This document shows, piece after piece, positions 62,625-64,000 of a stretch of DNA of 64,000 bases. The notes under the pieces are model-generated. The model had not been told where the DNA came from. It saw only the letters and a list, made by a program, of their open reading frames with translations, and did no database searches. The translations under genes and the position numbers were made by a program. Position 1 is the first letter of the stretch. The number at the start of each line of letters is the position of its first letter. Origin of the DNA: an uncultured Oceanospirillaceae bacterium (GTDB taxonomy: Bacteria; Pseudomonadota; Gammaproteobacteria; Pseudomonadales; Balneatricaceae); contig CAJXNY010000014.1 of assembly GCA_913057435.1 (NCBI GenBank), positions 1 to 64,000 on the forward strand. Direction: 5' to 3'.

Positions 62625-63677
62625 CTATCGCCTGGGTACCAGCCAGCCCTCTGAATAATCCTCGATTGCCTGTTCTGTTGATGTGTCTTCCTCTGCTTCT
62701 TTTATCTCGAGTCCGGCTGCCTTGTGCTCTGCAACGACGCCACGGTTCTCAGTGGCGGAAGGTTTGCGAATACCGACCTGGGCGGGCACACCATTGGCGC
62801 TTTGTATGGCCCGGGTAACGGCCTGCCAGTCAATCTCTGCCTGTTCGGCAAAATCGCTGATCTGACTGATCAGGCGGTTGCCTTTGCTGTTGTTTGCTTG
62901 CAGCGTGTTGCGCGGGTAGGCGGGCTTGTGTACTTCCAGCAGCAGCTGGTTATTACGCCAGCCTAGCTTGGCCGGGTTATCCATGATCGTGACAGCGGTG
63001 CCAGCAGAGATCTGGCTGAACAGCTGTTCGATGTCTTCCGGGTACAGCCGGATGCAACCATGACTGACCCGCATGCCTACCCCGGCAGGGCGGTTGGTGC
63101 CATGAAGCAGGTAGCCTGGCAGTGCCAGCCGCACAGCATAGTCGCCGAGGGGGTTATCAGGGCCGGGTGGGAAATTGATCGGTAACTCAATGCCCCTGGC
63201 CGCCGCCTCGTTGCGGATAGATTTGGGTGGCGTCCAGCTGGGCTGTGCAATTTTACTGTGCACACGGGTCCGCCCGACCGGGGTTTGCCAGCCTTCACGG
63301 CCAATGCCAATTGGAAAGCTCCAGACCTCATCGGGTAGCTTTGGCGGGTAGTAATACAGTCGCATCTCGGCCAGGTTGATCTGCAGTCCCTGGCGCTTGT
63401 TGCTGGGTAATACGAACAGTGTGGGTAGCACAACGGGAGTGCCGGTGGTTGGCAGCCAGCGGTCGGTGGTCTGGTTTGCCTGCACGATTGCCTGGTAGCC
63501 CAGGTTGTGAGTGCGGGCCAGTCGCACCAGGGTATCTCCCTTGTTGGCGGGGATCAGTTGCAGCTCACCGATCACTGAGTCGTCGCCATTGAGGATAAAG
63601 CGGGCGGCTGTCACGGGGGCCGCGAATGTCAGGCTAAGCAGCAAGCTTAGCGGCAGTCTATAAGCAGATTTGTGCAT
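62625..63677 (-). CDS. L,D-transpeptidase (ErfK/YbiS/YcfS type)
   Basis: A 350-residue periplasmic enzyme. The signal peptide is about 1-25 (PVTAA), a LysM-like domain lies at about 36-88, and the YkuD catalytic domain at about 96-235 has the active-site HGTNRPAGVGMRVSHGCIRL with Cys208. Members of this type attach Lpp lysine to meso-diaminopimelate of peptidoglycan or make 3-3 crosslinks. The C-terminal tail is long and acidic. Its neighbour is an Lpp-like lipoprotein, which supports the first role. Confidence 0.9.
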   Translation of the reverse strand: MHKSAYRLPLSLLLSLTFAAPVTAARFILNGDDSVIGELQLIPANKGDTLVRLARTHNLGYQAIVQANQTTDRWLPTTGTPVVLPTLFVLPSNKRQGLQINLAEMRLYYYPPKLPDEVWSFPIGIGREGWQTPVGRTRVHSKIAQPSWTPPKSIRNEAAARGIELPINFPPGPDNPLGDYAVRLALPGYLLHGTNRPAGVGMRVSHGCIRLYPEDIEQLFSQISAGTAVTIMDNPAKLGWRNNQLLLEVHKPAYPRNTLQANNSKGNRLISQISDFAEQAEIDWQAVTRAIQSANGVPAQVGIRKPSATENRGVVAEHKAAGLEIKEAEEDTSTEQAIEDYSEGWLVPRR

Positions 63678-63758
63678 AGCTAAAGCATAGGCTCAGTTAG
63701 AAGATTTACGCAGGGTTAGCAGGTACAATCGCCGTTTTTCTGCCGTGGAGCTGGGTCA

Positions 63759-64000
63759 GTGGAGCAATTTATCAGCGTTATTCTGGAATCGGGCCGTACG
63801 GCTGTTGATATGGCGCTGTATCTGCTGATGCCGATTATGGTGGTGATGCTGGCTATTATGAAGTTGCTGGATGCGCGCGGCATTCTGGCCTGGGTGGCAA
63901 ATCGTCTCAGTCCATTGCTGAAAGTATTCGGTCTGCCTGGGCTCGGTGTCTTTGCCATTATCAAACTGCTGTTTGTCAGTTTCGCGGCACCGGTTGCCAC
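63759..64000 (+). CDS. Nucleoside-recognition (Gate) domain membrane protein, partial
   Basis: The frame starts at GTG 63759 (GGAG eight bases upstream) and runs off the window end; 80 residues are visible. It begins VEQFISVILESGRTAVDMAL and continues with LLMPIMVVMLAIMKLLDARG and FGLPGLGVFAIIKLLFVSFA, the pattern of Gate (nucleoside-recognition/SpmA-like) membrane proteins. Its substrate is unknown. The gene is divergent from the L,D-transpeptidase. Confidence 0.75.
   Translation, partial: MEQFISVILESGRTAVDMALYLLMPIMVVMLAIMKLLDARGILAWVANRLSPLLKVFGLPGLGVFAIIKLLFVSFAAPVA

Noticed and set aside
1-64000. CRISPR arrays, prophage or integron attachment sites
   Set aside because: No regularly spaced direct repeats, integrase genes or attC-like elements were seen in the window.

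Overview
The window reads as ordinary chromosome of a marine-type gammaproteobacterium, most likely an Oceanospirillales/Oceanospirillaceae relative. This is inferred from the gene set (prpB-prpC-acnD-prpF under a GntR regulator, acnB, tig-clpP-clpX, miaE, ccoG, cobST, a Zur-controlled zinc locus, many c-di-GMP and PAS proteins) and from protein style, not from a database search. Most genes have clear Shine-Dalgarno sites. The first 1.6 kb is visibly more AT-rich and carries an insertion-sequence remnant.

Layout. 1-1.6 kb: tail of an IS1182-type transposase with an in-frame stop, an orphan lipoprotein and an unknown small protein. 1.7-5.2 kb: cobS-cobT divergent from an XRE/cupin regulator, bracketed by two copies of an intergenic repeat. 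5.4-10.1 kb: the most novel part, a subtilisin-type protease resembling cyanobactin PatA/PatG, preceded on the same strand by an unlisted 55-codon peptide gene whose product carries a GVQAS sequence directly before a 19-residue amphipathic C-terminus; a DUF1566/DUF4214 protein is divergent. 10.2-18.3 kb: hydrolase, then the methylcitrate (propionate) operon. 18.4-31.6 kb: arfA with an in-gene hairpin, a DsbA-like protein, small membrane proteins, a degenerate GGDEF protein, an MFS exporter, a universal stress protein, an RNA methyltransferase, a TonB receptor divergent from a three-gene Fe-S/DsbD-like cassette, and a chemoreceptor. 31.7-38.9 kb: TctBAC transporter with a LysR regulator, divergent from ridA, a DadA-like oxidase and an Asp/Glu-racemase homologue, which together suggest catabolism of an acidic amino acid or related carboxylate. 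39-46.8 kb: acnB, an Aer-like PAS protein, miaE, a CHASE-PAS-GGDEF cyclase and folD. 47.2-51.6 kb: tRNA-Arg, tRNA-His, tig, clpP, clpX. 51.6-57.2 kb: pabB, a GIY-YIG protein, a PAS-GGDEF-EAL protein and ccoG. 57.3-64 kb: a MocR regulator, a Zur-box-led zinc operon (DUF2796, ABC ATPase, permease, DUF3299), an Lpp-like lipoprotein convergent with an L,D-transpeptidase, and the start of a nucleoside-recognition (Gate) membrane protein.

Regulatory links visible in the sequence: a perfect GATTGTCGACAATC palindrome lies just downstream of a good promoter in front of gntR-prp, and the same TTGTCGACAA core abuts the acnB promoter, so the propionate regulator probably also controls aconitase B. A Zur-type box precedes the DUF2796 operon. 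Several convergent gene pairs share bidirectional terminators.
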